Source: Clostridia bacterium
GTDB lineage: Bacteria; Bacillota; Clostridia; Christensenellales; UBA1242
Direction: 5' to 3'
Assembly (NCBI GenBank): GCA_023228225.1
Contig: JALOBO010000093.1
Location: 1 to 5,829 of the forward strand
DNA: 5,829 nt
Shown here: positions 1-4,504 of the stretch, in pieces
Position numbering within the stretch: position 1 is the stretch's first letter
Layout: every line of letters begins with the position of its first letter
Made by a program: the position numbers and the translations under genes
Notes under the pieces: generated by a model
The model's input: only the letters and a program-made list of their open reading frames with translations
Database searches by the model: none
Told to the model about the DNA's origin: nothing

Positions 1-30
1 TCTTATTTCCACTGCCATTACTAAGTAATA

Positions 31-45
31 GAAACGCTTAAATAG
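31..45 (+). promoter_or_regulatory. Archaeal-type BRE/TATA promoter for the wHTH gene
   Basis: A purine-rich GAAACG followed by CTTAAATAG resembles an archaeal BRE plus TATA box. Transcription would be expected about 25 bases downstream, near 66-72. That makes the ATG at 95 the natural start and argues against the in-frame TTG at 65. This rests on motif resemblance only. Confidence 0.45.
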
Positions 46-94
46 AATAACTGCGTATAGTATATTGCAGAGTGAAACTGCAGGATTTGATAAC

Positions 95-301
95 ATGGCA
101 AAATTTGAACCACAGTACACAGAAGAAAATTTTATAGAAGCATTGGGGAGAGGGCTTAAAACTACAGGGTATATTACTAAAAAAGTAGGGTGTGCCAGAA
201 AAACAGCCGAGGTTTACCTCAAGACTTTAGAGAGAGAACGAAAGGTTGAAAAGGTTGAGATTGACGACGGACAAAGCAACGTTTGGGCACTAAAAAAGTA
301 A
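95..301 (+). CDS. Small winged-helix DNA-binding protein
   Basis: The 68-residue product reads as a compact winged helix-turn-helix protein. A first helix (TEENFIEAL, about residues 9-17) is followed by KTTGYITKKVGCARKTAEVYLKTL (about 22-45), with a recognition helix around the GCARKTAEVYL stretch. A basic and acidic beta wing ends in NVWALKK (49-68). Short proteins of this plan, with a 'GC-R-TA--YL--L' signature, are a type I recall from methanogen genomes and their integrated elements, where they are presumed transcription regulators. I chose the ATG at 95 rather than the TTG at 65: GGATTTGAT at 83-91 partly matches an archaeal ribosome binding site, and the predicted transcript starts at or after the TTG. 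The gene lies 27 bases before the HNH gene and may share its transcript. It could act as a repressor of the element, but its target cannot be read from the sequence. Confidence 0.8.
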   Translation: MAKFEPQYTEENFIEALGRGLKTTGYITKKVGCARKTAEVYLKTLERERKVEKVEIDDGQSNVWALKK

Positions 302-660
302 TTTAACAAACTTAGGGGGTTAATCAAAATGGCTGAGGAGTGGGAAGATATAGATGGATTTCCAGGTTACAAGGTTTCCAACGAAGGGAGAGTATGCTCA
401 GTGAAAAAAGACAAGACTATTATGTTGAGGGGTGGCAAAAGCAGCAATGGGTATTTACAAGTGGTTTTACGGGATAAACATAAAAAAACATATGGTAAAA
501 CTATTCATCGCTTGGTGGGTGTGCATTTGTACAAAACACTGACAACAAACCAGAAATTAACCATCGAGATGGTTGCAAGATTAACAACAATTCCAATAAT
601 CTAGAGTGGGTAACGCCATCTGAGAACGCAATACACTCGTTTAAAATAGGCATACAGAGT

Positions 661-831
661 CATTTAGGTGTTAAGCATGGTCAAACACATTTAACAGAAG
701 CACAAGTGATTGAGATTTATAAACTAGCATGCGCGGGCATGTTAACACAAAGAGAGATTGGGAAACTATACGGTTTAGGTGCGGGAGCCGTATCATCTAT
801 AAAACAAGGAGTTTCATGGAGTCATATAACA
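661..831 (+). repeat. HTH repeat A of the HNH endonuclease
   Basis: This is the first of two tandem protein-level repeats, HLGVKHGQTHLTEAQVIEIY through EIGKLYGLGAGAVSSIK to WSHIT. The two repeats are also alike in DNA, as in AGAAGCACAAGTGATTGA against AGAAGCACAGGTAATTGA. The pattern of EIGKLYG then AVSSIK is a helix-turn-helix that probably sets target binding. Confidence 0.75.
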
Positions 832-879
832 AACAATATAATCCCAAAACCTGAAAAACATGCTGTGCAGACACACAGA

Positions 880-1053
880 CACTTAGGAGTAAAACATAAT
901 CAAACAACACACCTGACAGAAGCACAGGTAATTGAAATCTTTAAACTTGCACACTCAGACACTTTGGTACAAACTGAAATAGGTAAACTATATGGGATAA
1001 GCAGCGGGGCAGTATCATATATAAAAACAGGCTCGCGGTGGAGCCACTTAACC
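880..1053 (+). repeat. HTH repeat B of the HNH endonuclease
   Basis: The second copy runs HLGVKHNQTTHLTEAQVIEI through EIGKLYGISSGAVSYIK to WSHLT. It differs from repeat A by one extra residue near the start and by scattered substitutions, so the duplication is old enough to have drifted but still recognisable in DNA. Its 1012-1031 stretch closely matches 2279-2298 in the small HTH gene downstream of the integrase. Confidence 0.75.
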
Positions 1054-1103
1054 AAAAGCATAAACACACATTCGTGTCAAGCTAATTGACATTATCCTTG
1101 ATA

Positions 1104-1259
1104 CTACAGGAACAGAAATTCCTGATTCTTCTTTTTAACCAAACATTCTTTAATTTCCTTCTCTTTTCTCTTTTTCCAAGGTATAAACACATTAGACTTT
1201 TCTAAACGTTCAATGTAGAGCCTCTCAGAGGCTTTGATTCGCCTTCTACTGATAGCTAT
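1104..1259 (-). pseudogene. Possible minus-strand gene remnant, no start codon
   Basis: On the minus strand, an open frame of 51 codons runs from just after a TAA (1260-1262) to a TAG at 1104-1106. It reads ISRRRIKASERLYIERLEKS followed by NVFIPWKKRKEKEIKECLV and a Lys-rich tail. The composition looks like a real basic helical protein rather than random translation, but there is no ATG, GTG or TTG near the 5' end and no ribosome binding site. It may be the tail of a decayed gene or a chance open frame. I do not recognise the family. Confidence 0.25.
1245..1256 (+). repeat. 12-base direct repeat, copy 1 (partner at 1518-1529)
   Basis: TCTACTGATAGC occurs here and again, identically, at 1518-1529. 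The two copies bracket the tandem repeats and palindromes. They could be the scars of an insertion, an att core duplication, or chance. Confidence 0.5.
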
Positions 1260-1283
1260 TTAATCAAGCATGGAAATGTAAGT

Positions 1284-1327
1284 ATAGTCATAACAGCGTA
1301 TTAGCATAGTCATAACAACGTAATAAC
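1284..1327. repeat. Two tandem 22-base direct repeats (iteron-like)
   Basis: Units at 1284-1305 and 1306-1327 abut with no gap. They share the first 12 bases (ATAGTCATAACA), then CGTA, and match at 19 of 22 positions by eye; the differences are at unit positions 13, 18 and 21. A length of 22, two helical turns, would place bound proteins on the same DNA face, as in iterons, integrase arm sites or repressor operators. A GCGTA palindrome follows 12 bases later. Confidence 0.8.
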
Positions 1328-1339
1328 AAAATCTTTACG

Positions 1340-1351
1340 GCGTATGTACGC
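1340..1351. promoter_or_regulatory. Short palindrome GCGTA-TG-TACGC
   Basis: A perfect 5-base inverted repeat with a 2-base spacer sits 12 bases after the tandem 22-base repeats. Its GCGTA half-site also appears inside the first tandem unit and in CTGCGTAT at 51-58 and 1588-1595. It may be a binding site for a dimeric element-encoded protein. Confidence 0.4.
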
Positions 1352-1517
1352 TTTTAAGAAGTTTGAGTATCTATACTAACTTCCTAGTCAGGGCAGAAAG
1401 AAACTTTAAACTGTGAATATTTTTAATAATTATCTCTTTTTCAGGATTTTTACCCATTTACACATACATTTTAATTTATAACGTCTGTATTATAGTCTTA
1501 CTCCATTTATTTTAAAA

Positions 1518-1529
1518 TCTACTGATAGC
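1518..1529 (+). repeat. 12-base direct repeat, copy 2 (partner at 1245-1256)
   Basis: This second exact copy of TCTACTGATAGC lies about 115 bases upstream of the integrase start, in the AT-rich part of the spacer. Confidence 0.5.
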
Positions 1530-1568
1530 GTTTTTAAACTTAAAGAAATTAGAGTATTTTCAAAACAC

Positions 1569-1584
1569 ATACCTTTTTATATTA
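1569..1584 (+). promoter_or_regulatory. Candidate TATA promoter of the integrase gene
   Basis: TTTTTATATTA (1574-1584) preceded by ACATACC fits an archaeal TATA box with a weak BRE. A start of transcription near 1603-1607 would leave a leader of about 35-40 bases that contains the GGAGGTAATC ribosome binding site at 1633-1642. Confidence 0.45.
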
Positions 1585-1642
1585 TGTCTGCGTATTACTT
1601 TATAGGAATACTTGTAGTGTTCCTTTTAATTTGGAGGTAATC

Positions 1643-2221
1643 ATGGAAAATGGTTTAACAACGGGAGAGGGGACAAGAGTTCTAACAGTTCAGGAGTATG
1701 ATAAATTTATCCAGGCTGTTCCTGAAAGGTTCAGGGCAATATTTGAAGTGAACACAATAACAGGGCTTAGGTATATTGAGCTTCAAAGGCTGCACGCAAA
1801 CCCTCAATGGTATAGCAAGGAAAGAAACCAAATTATCTTACCTAAAGAAGCACAGCAGAAAGTAAAGCAGAAAATGTCTAAAAGAACTATAGATAAACTG
1901 CCTTCTACATTTGCCTACATATTCAAGCAGTTTATTGAAGGTCCTAAGCCACCCCACAGAGCAAGCTGGCATACAGATTTAATAAGGTGGTCAGAGAAAG
2001 CCGGATTAAACCCAAAAGTAGGAACTAAAACGCCTAGAAAAACTATTGAGTCATGGATGTTAAAGTGCAGAGTACCAGAGTATGAAGTTTATGGCAGGCA
2101 AGGACACGACCCTAAAACGAGTTTAAGGCACTATCAGAGTCTTAGTTTTACTGATTACGAAGAGAGAGACATTAGAAACAGATTGAAAGAGTGGGGAATT
2201 TTAAAGCAGGAGGTTGATTAA
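1643..2221 (+). CDS. Tyrosine integrase, catalytic domain only
   Basis: The product (192 residues from the ATG at 1643) is a tyrosine recombinase that would cut and rejoin DNA at an att site. Visible catalytic residues are R43 in ITGLRYIEL, a lysine in the K68-K80 region, K129 and R132 in GTKTPRKTIESW, H155 in RQGHDPKTSLRHY, and the nucleophile Y164 in the same motif. Proteins of this build, with 'LTVQEYDKFI', 'NPQWYSKERN' and 'QGHD..TS.RHY', are a type I recall from methanogens. There is no N-terminal core-binding domain; the protein opens with the short GEGTRVLTVQEY lead-in. The start is fixed by GGAGGTAATC at 1633-1642, so the in-frame TTG at 1631 is rejected. The stop abuts the GTG of the small HTH gene, suggesting co-translation. 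It marks the window as part of an integrating element. No tRNA target is visible here. Confidence 0.9.
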   Translation: MENGLTTGEGTRVLTVQEYDKFIQAVPERFRAIFEVNTITGLRYIELQRLHANPQWYSKERNQIILPKEAQQKVKQKMSKRTIDKLPSTFAYIFKQFIEGPKPPHRASWHTDLIRWSEKAGLNPKVGTKTPRKTIESWMLKCRVPEYEVYGRQGHDPKTSLRHYQSLSFTDYEERDIRNRLKEWGILKQEVD

Positions 2222-2383
2222 GTGGGTTCTTTAAAACAAAAAGAAATTGGGCAGCTTTTCAGTGTTAAACCGTGGGTAGTTTCATGTATAAAAACAGGGG
2301 AAAACTGGAAAGAACTGACAGCAGGCATAAACATTCAATCACAAAAGCAGGAACAAACAACCATTTGTTGTGGAAGTGATTGA
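2222..2383 (+). CDS. 53-residue stand-alone HTH protein related to the HNH C-terminal repeats
   Basis: A GTG at 2222, directly after the integrase stop, has a perfect GGAGG (2209-2213) 8 bases upstream. The frame runs to the TGA at 2381-2383. The product contains SLKQKEIGQLFSVKPWVVS then CIKTGENWKELT, which lines up with the two HNH repeats (EIGKLYG..., AVSYIKTGSRWSHLT). In DNA, 2279-2298 matches 1012-1031 at 18 of 20 positions in the same reading frame. It is therefore a homologue or captured copy of that DNA-binding module, freed from the nuclease. The C-terminal tail is Gln-rich, ending TTICCGSD. A role as regulator or as a DNA-binding partner of the integrase is inference from position. 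It could also be a degraded fragment of a second HNH gene, but the strong ribosome binding site argues that it is translated. Confidence 0.65.
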   Translation: MGSLKQKEIGQLFSVKPWVVSCIKTGENWKELTAGINIQSQKQEQTTICCGSD

Positions 2384-2385
2384 AA

Positions 2386-2703
2386 ATGAGAAAATACGAG
2401 TTTGCTACATGTGAGAGGATCCATGTGTGTAAGGCTGGTGTTTGCCCTTTTGGTAGATACAGTTGCCTTGCTCATTCTATTTGCTGTGATGTGAGAAATT
2501 ACACAGATAGCAGCAAACAGGCAGAACCGATTAAAAAAGAAACTATCAAAATGAAACATTGTGATAATTGCGGAAGCTTATTTAAACCAAAGTCAAACAG
2601 GGCTAAATATTGTAAAGTGTGTGCTAGGAGAATAAAAAATAAACAAGTCTCTGAATCAAAGCACAAAAGCAGGTCAAAGGTAACCATTAGAGGCAAAATT
2701 TAA
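2386..2703 (+). CDS. Cys-rich zinc-finger protein, unknown function
   Basis: The 105-residue product has two Cys-rich parts. The N-terminal part carries C9, C15, C20, C27, C33 and C34, an arrangement able to bind a metal ion or form a second finger. The C-terminal part is a clear treble-clef or ribbon-like zinc finger, CDNCGSLFKPKSNRAKYC with a final KVC, so the ligands are C59, C62, C76 and C79. It is followed by a strongly basic tail (RRIKNK... to KVTIRGKI) suited to nucleic acid contact. The ATG at 2386 is preferred over the TTG at 2380 because GGAAGTGATT (2372-2381) closely matches the archaeal GGAGGTGATC site. The gap to the HTH gene is two bases, so integrase, HTH and this gene form one transcription unit. 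A nucleic-acid-binding role is likely; no specific family is recognised. Confidence 0.75.
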   Translation: MRKYEFATCERIHVCKAGVCPFGRYSCLAHSICCDVRNYTDSSKQAEPIKKETIKMKHCDNCGSLFKPKSNRAKYCKVCARRIKNKQVSESKHKSRSKVTIRGKI

Positions 2704-2883
2704 ACTTAGCCGATAGTGAAAATTTTAGACAGCAAATTTAGGTTGGTATGTTTGTATAGGGTAAGGCAAAAACGTTTAAAATAAGGCGTTTGAGATAATC
2801 TCTAATGGTGTCTAAATCAGTATGTAAAGACATTGTTAATGCCTTCTGTAAGTGCTTTTAGTAATTGTTTGGAGAGTGGGCAA
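2704..2883. other. Intergenic region before the seven-gene operon
   Basis: No convincing gene is seen here. It contains a candidate TATA box, the tight palindrome GAGAT-A-ATCTC (2792-2802) and CTCTAATGGT (2800-2809), which is the inverse complement of ACCATTAGAG at 2683-2692 in the tail of the preceding gene. The palindrome lies just before the expected transcript start and could be an operator. Confidence 0.5.
2769..2783 (+). promoter_or_regulatory. Candidate BRE/TATA promoter of the operon
   Basis: AAAACG followed by TTTAAAATA (2775-2783) fits an archaeal BRE and TATA box. The start would fall near 2803-2808, just after the GAGAT-A-ATCTC palindrome, leaving a leader of about 75-80 bases before the first membrane peptide. 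A repressor bound at the palindrome would block initiation; this is inference. Confidence 0.4.
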
Positions 2884-2985
2884 ATGGATATAGACAATAT
2901 GTTTAACAGTATTTTGGTAGTGTCTGCAGGATTTATGATTTTATTTTTTGTTTACATGTGTTTAATAGTTATAGGAGTTGTATAA
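2884..2985 (+). CDS. 33-residue single-span membrane peptide
   Basis: An ATG at 2884 with GGAGAGTG at 2871-2878 upstream opens a 33-residue frame. After a short acidic head (MDIDNMFN) almost the whole rest is one hydrophobic segment (SILVVSAGFMILFFVYMC then LIVIGVV), enough for one membrane crossing with the acidic end as the N-terminus. The stop overlaps the reading region of the next peptide, which starts at 2987. It is the first gene of the operon ending with the ATPase. Small hydrophobic peptides in archaeal viruses can be virion membrane proteins, holin-like proteins or anchors, but no family can be named. A chance open frame is possible, although the ribosome binding site and the clean hydrophobic profile make that less likely. 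Confidence 0.55.
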   Translation: MDIDNMFNSILVVSAGFMILFFVYMCLIVIGVV

Positions 2986-2986
2986 T

Positions 2987-3094
2987 GTGTCTCTGTGGAT
3001 AAATAAGTTTCTATATTTTTTCGCTGTAGAGGTTGCTAGAGTAGTATGCCTTGCAACTGTAATAATATGTTTAGCAATAGTAGGAGGTGTTTAA
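2987..3094 (+). CDS. 35-residue single-span membrane peptide
   Basis: A GTG at 2987 lies one base after the stop of the preceding peptide and 9 bases after GGAG at 2974-2977. The 35-residue product opens with SLWINKFLYFFAVEVARVV and ends in a hydrophobic stretch (VVCLATVIICLAIVGGV). The likely membrane span is about residues 18-35; the aromatic head with one Lys, one Glu and one Arg would lie at the membrane surface. Its stop at 3092-3094 sits inside the ribosome binding site to start-codon spacing of the next gene, a typical coupled arrangement. The two peptides are similar in size and character but not clearly alike in sequence. Function is unknown. Confidence 0.55.
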   Translation: MSLWINKFLYFFAVEVARVVCLATVIICLAIVGGV

Positions 3095-3095
3095 A

Positions 3096-3428
3096 TTGCC
3101 AAGACCAACAGACGAGGAAATAATAGAAATGCAGATATTGTCCTTTGGTCCTTTGACCTATGCAGAGATTGGAGCGCTGCACGGCAGAAGTGGTTACAAT
3201 GTATGCAGATACGTTAATGGCACATACAAAAAGAAAGAAACAGCAATGAGACCCCGCAAATGTTGCATTAAGTGCAACAGTCTATCATTAGCCAGATGTA
3301 ATAATAGGAAAAATTACAGGTGTGGAAGGTGTGGAGCTGTGTTTTCTGTGTTTGCAGCTAAAACGAAAATGGCAGCTGATGGAAACAGCCACCCAAACTA
3401 TTTAAAAATCAAGGGAGGAGCATGTTAG
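3096..3428 (+). CDS. HTH plus zinc-ribbon DNA-binding protein
   Basis: The best start is the TTG at 3096, 8 bases after GGAGG (3083-3087); the in-frame GTG at 3087 is part of that binding site. The product has 110 residues. Residues 5-44 form an HTH: EEIIEMQILSFGPLTYAEIG then ALHGRSGYNVCRYVNGTYK, resembling the AEIG...V...I.xG pattern of the other HTH modules in the window. Residues 57-79 form a zinc ribbon with ligands C57, C60, C76 and C79 (CIKC...YRCGRCG), the last pair followed by AVFSVF. This pairing suggests a sequence-specific regulator of the operon or a recombination accessory factor. Its last codons overlap the start of the next gene. Specific targets cannot be read from the sequence. 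Confidence 0.75.
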   Translation: MPRPTDEEIIEMQILSFGPLTYAEIGALHGRSGYNVCRYVNGTYKKKETAMRPRKCCIKCNSLSLARCNNRKNYRCGRCGAVFSVFAAKTKMAADGNSHPNYLKIKGGAC

Positions 3429-3637
3429 CTGAAAGGAAAAAGAGGCAGTTTAATTTAACAATTTTCGAAGACAAGATCCCTGATTTTATGGAATCATTAG
3501 AAGTAGCAATTGTAACAGTGCCTAGAGAAAACAGAAGTATGCTAGTGGGATTCCAAAAAATCATGAAAGAGGCATTAGCAAAGAAAGAGCCTGAAACTTA
3601 CTTTGGATTTAGAGCACCTGAAAGATTTAATTATTGA
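3422..3637 (+). CDS. 71-residue hypothetical protein
   Basis: The ATG at 3422 overlaps the preceding stop by seven bases and follows GGAGG (3414-3418) by only three bases, so translation is probably coupled. The protein starts MLAERKKRQFNLTIFEDKIP, with a likely beta strand, then two amphipathic helices (DFMESLEVAI and SMLVGFQKIMKEALAKKE) and an aromatic end (YFGFRAPERFNY). No transmembrane segment, cysteine cluster or recognised motif is present. Its place between a DNA-binding protein and the helical proteins of the operon suggests a small accessory subunit. I do not recognise a family. Confidence 0.7.
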   Translation: MLAERKKRQFNLTIFEDKIPDFMESLEVAIVTVPRENRSMLVGFQKIMKEALAKKEPETYFGFRAPERFNY

Positions 3638-3651
3638 GGAGTTGGTAAAAG

Positions 3652-4047
3652 ATGGAAGAAAGAATTGAATCTAGAAATGAAGAGCTGAAGAGAGCAATAC
3701 TTGAAAGATATGTAGACTTATCATGGAAGGTTGCAGACTTATCTGCTGCAATGTCAACACCTGGACACACTTGTATTAATGACATTAACTACAGAATTAA
3801 AAGACAGCTTGTGGACCTTTCGACTTTAGCAATGTTTAACGCTAAATTTGCAGAGGTTGCAGGTCCTATTTGTGACCAGTACAGGGCTGGAAAGCATGTT
3901 ACTAAGCCAGGAGCACAGAAACAAAAATGGGGGCAAGTTTCAAAGGCTCCTGATGTACTGAGGAATGCAAGAGACACCATGCTAGTGTGGAAAGTTGTTT
4001 CAAAGGCTCTGACGGAATCAAAATTAGTTAGCCTTTGTGAGGTGTGA
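3652..4047 (+). CDS. 131-residue hypothetical helical protein
   Basis: The ATG at 3652 follows GGAG (3638-3641) by 10 bases. The product opens with a charged helix (ERIESRNEELKRAILERYVD) and continues with helical segments around WKVADLSAAM and CINDINYRIKRQLVDLSTLA. A basic linker (RAGKHVTKPGAQKQKWGQVS) is followed by a final helix, TMLVWKVVSKALTESKLVSL. The composition is of a soluble, mostly alpha-helical protein with a possible nucleic-acid-binding loop. It lies 14 bases after the preceding stop and its own stop overlaps the ribosome binding site of the next gene. No conserved motif is recognised; the neighbourhood suggests a partner of the ATPase. Confidence 0.75.
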   Translation: MEERIESRNEELKRAILERYVDLSWKVADLSAAMSTPGHTCINDINYRIKRQLVDLSTLAMFNAKFAEVAGPICDQYRAGKHVTKPGAQKQKWGQVSKAPDVLRNARDTMLVWKVVSKALTESKLVSLCEV

Positions 4048-4049
4048 AC

Positions 4050-4502
4050 ATGGCAGATGAAAATAACTCTTTCAATATGCAGACGCCAGCCAGTGTGCTG
4101 GCACCTAAACAGCAGTACCTTAACCTTATGATGAACTCAATTTACAAATATTCAGAGCTTTGTTGCAGTCCTGAACCTACAAGCATTACACAGGCTAAGA
4201 TAGGGCTGTTAACTCAGATGATAATTTCCTATATTCCAAATCCTGTGGAAAGAGCCAGGCTGCTAAATCTACGCACGTCAAAGCTCAAGGAAGCGTTACA
4301 GATTAAAGGGATTGATGAACAGAAGGAAGCAAAGTTAAAGATTGACTGTGAAATAATAGGCGAGATAATGACTTTAATGGACGATATACTCGCAATTGTA
4401 GAAAGGCAGACGGTAGCAACTACACAATCAGATATAAGCAGTCTTGAAGCAGAGTTTTACCCTGATGGTTTTAAAATGGGAGAAGTAGAGGGAGATGATT
4501 AA
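4050..4502 (+). CDS. 150-residue hypothetical acidic protein
   Basis: I take the ATG at 4050 as start because GAGGTG (4039-4044) lies six bases before it; the in-frame GTG at 4044 is part of that site. The protein is mainly helical: a Gln/Asn-rich head (NNSFNMQTPASVLAPKQQ), helices YLNLMMNSIYKYSELC, TQAKIGLLTQMIISYI and ERARLLNLRTSKLKEAL, then CEIIGEIMTLMDDILAIVER and a strongly acidic tail ending EVEGDD. Acidic C-terminal tails often serve as docking peptides for a partner; here the partner could be the ATPase encoded two bases downstream, whose ribosome binding site lies within this gene's last codons. No family is recognised. Confidence 0.75.
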   Translation: MADENNSFNMQTPASVLAPKQQYLNLMMNSIYKYSELCCSPEPTSITQAKIGLLTQMIISYIPNPVERARLLNLRTSKLKEALQIKGIDEQKEAKLKIDCEIIGEIMTLMDDILAIVERQTVATTQSDISSLEAEFYPDGFKMGEVEGDD

Positions 4503-4504
4503 AC

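Larger units (their letters stand above)
329..1089 (+). pseudogene. NUMOD4/HNH homing-type endonuclease with two C-terminal HTH repeats, frameshifted
   Basis: Reading from the ATG at 329 (GGGGGTTAATC ribosome binding site at 315-325) gives a NUMOD4 domain: EWEDIDGFPGYKVSNEGRV at residues 4-22, then IHRLV at 59-63. The frame is then lost and stops at 602-604. Shifting to the -1 frame within the AAAA run at 533-536 restores HLYKNTDNKPEINHRDG, then NNLEWVTPSENAIHS, which is the classic HNH core with candidate residues H60, N78, H79 and N91. The frame stays open to the TGA at 1087-1089. Adding one A would give a 253-residue protein. After the nuclease come two HTH repeats of the LTEAQVIEI...EIGKLYG...AVSxIK type. 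Such enzymes are free-standing homing endonucleases, common in phages and, as far as I know, rare in archaea, so transfer is likely. The break could be true decay or a homopolymer sequencing error. As it stands the N-terminal reading frame yields only a 91-residue fragment. Confidence 0.85.
1090..1642. other. Non-coding AT-rich spacer between HNH and integrase genes
   Basis: No plus-strand gene is visible over about 550 bases. The spacer holds a possible minus-strand gene remnant (1104-1259), two tandem 22-base repeats (1284-1327), short palindromes (1340-1351 and 1366-1377), a 12-base direct repeat (1245-1256 and 1518-1529) and the integrase promoter. This density of small repeats fits an att site, an origin or an operator region; the sequence does not say which. 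Confidence 0.6.

Noticed and set aside
533..541. Programmed -1 frameshift in the HNH gene
   Set aside because: The direction fits, but there is no proper slippery heptamer and no clear downstream stem; a lost A explains the data more simply.
706..1089. A separate gene starting at the GTG at 706
   Set aside because: The frame is open upstream through the HNH core to 535 and has no ribosome binding site at 706; it is the 3' part of the frameshifted endonuclease.
1284..1327. CRISPR array
   Set aside because: The units abut without spacers and there are only two; no cas gene is nearby.
2335..2559. Minus-strand open frame of 74 codons
   Set aside because: It mirrors the small HTH and zinc-finger genes, has Phe/Cys-rich random-looking composition, and no ribosome binding site supports it.
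2499..2696. Minus-strand open frame of 65 codons
   Set aside because: It is a shadow of the zinc-finger gene; the hydrophobic look arises from reverse-reading Lys-rich codons.
2683..2809. 10-base inverted repeat ACCATTAGAG / CTCTAATGGT as ends of an insertion element
   Set aside because: The copies are only about 107 bases apart, one lies inside a coding region, and nothing between them resembles a transposase or target duplication.
2805..2861. 18-codon open frame (MVSKSVCKDIVNAFCKCF) before the operon
   Set aside because: It begins about where the transcript is predicted to start and has no ribosome binding site; a leaderless peptide is possible but unsupported.
3789..3980. Minus-strand open frame of 63 codons
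   Set aside because: It lies wholly inside the well-supported 3652-4047 gene and shows no start signal.
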